Positions 5,374-5,405 of a DNA stretch of 5,405 nucleotides are shown here, in pieces. Where the stretch lies: contig JAUWJE010000155.1 in NCBI GenBank assembly GCA_030607835.1, positions 1 through 5,405 on the forward strand, given 5' to 3'. This stretch comes from Candidatus Fermentibacterota bacterium. Its GTDB lineage: Bacteria; Fermentibacterota; Fermentibacteria; Fermentibacterales; JCC-6. The stretch's first letter is position 1. Every line of letters begins with the position of its first letter. Below the pieces are notes generated by a model, which saw only the letters and a program-made list of their open reading frames with translations, searched no databases and was not told the DNA's origin. A program made the position numbers and the translations under genes.

Positions 5374-5405
5374 CTACAGATCAGATAGGAACTTATCTAA
5401 TCACA

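Noticed and set aside
5383..5398. AGATA-N6-TATCT hairpin near the right edge
   Set aside because: Five AT-rich pairs are too weak to call a terminator or regulatory site; the strong hairpin just before it already ends the gene.
1..5405. CRISPR, tRNA, rRNA, insertion sequence or phage-defence system
   Set aside because: No regularly spaced direct repeats, tRNA-like cloverleaf, transposase frame or defence-type domain was seen on either strand.

Overview
The window looks like ordinary bacterial chromosome: tightly packed genes, good Shine-Dalgarno sites, mid-range GC, and no rRNA, tRNA, insertion sequence, phage gene or CRISPR array that I can see. The best taxonomic hint is the last gene. It encodes a secreted beta-propeller protein ending in a module of the 'YPxP...YDxSGRxV...G.Y...L..GVYxxRL...RKLVVL' type. 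Such tails are common in FCB-group bacteria and their candidate-phylum relatives (for example Fermentibacterota, Cloacimonadota, Eisenbacteria). This placement is an inference from style, not a search result.

Layout. (1) At 1-142 on the minus strand is the N-terminal 47 codons of an aconitase-superfamily large subunit (3-isopropylmalate dehydratase / homoaconitase type), running off the left edge. (2) A divergent intergenic region with AT-rich promoter-like boxes and a perfect 6-6-6 inverted repeat separates it from (3) an FAD-linked 2-hydroxyacid dehydrogenase/oxidase of the GlcD/D2HGDH type (272-1747). Sixteen bases later comes (4) a short single-domain IMPACT (UPF0029) family protein (1764-2117). 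(5) Tail to tail with it, on the minus strand, is a two-gene metal-efflux operon: a PF03773-type permease with a C-terminal heavy-metal-associated domain (2434-3675), overlapping by 8 bases an ArsR/SmtB repressor (2124-2441). A perfect TGAACA-N2-TGTTCA inverted repeat lies upstream of the permease. (6) Divergent from this operon is the secreted propeller protein (3901-5310), followed by a strong stem-loop terminator (5339-5373).

How the genes work together. The clearest system is the metal-efflux operon. The repressor carries both a CxC pair at the alpha3 position and the complete D-x-H...H-x-x-E alpha5 zinc-site pattern of SmtB. The operator-like palindrome sits where it could shut off the operon, and the permease resembles the SO_0444-type Cu/Zn efflux family. 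Together they suggest an autoregulated zinc (or Cd/Cu) export circuit. The oxidase and the isopropylmalate-dehydratase-like gene share a divergent control region and both act on hydroxy-acid chemistry, but a common pathway is speculative. I see no clearly novel system here. The points most worth a second look are the dual-site repressor, the eukaryote/archaeon-like signature of the IMPACT protein, the altered metal motif in the oxidase, and an abrupt internal change of codon use in the propeller gene.
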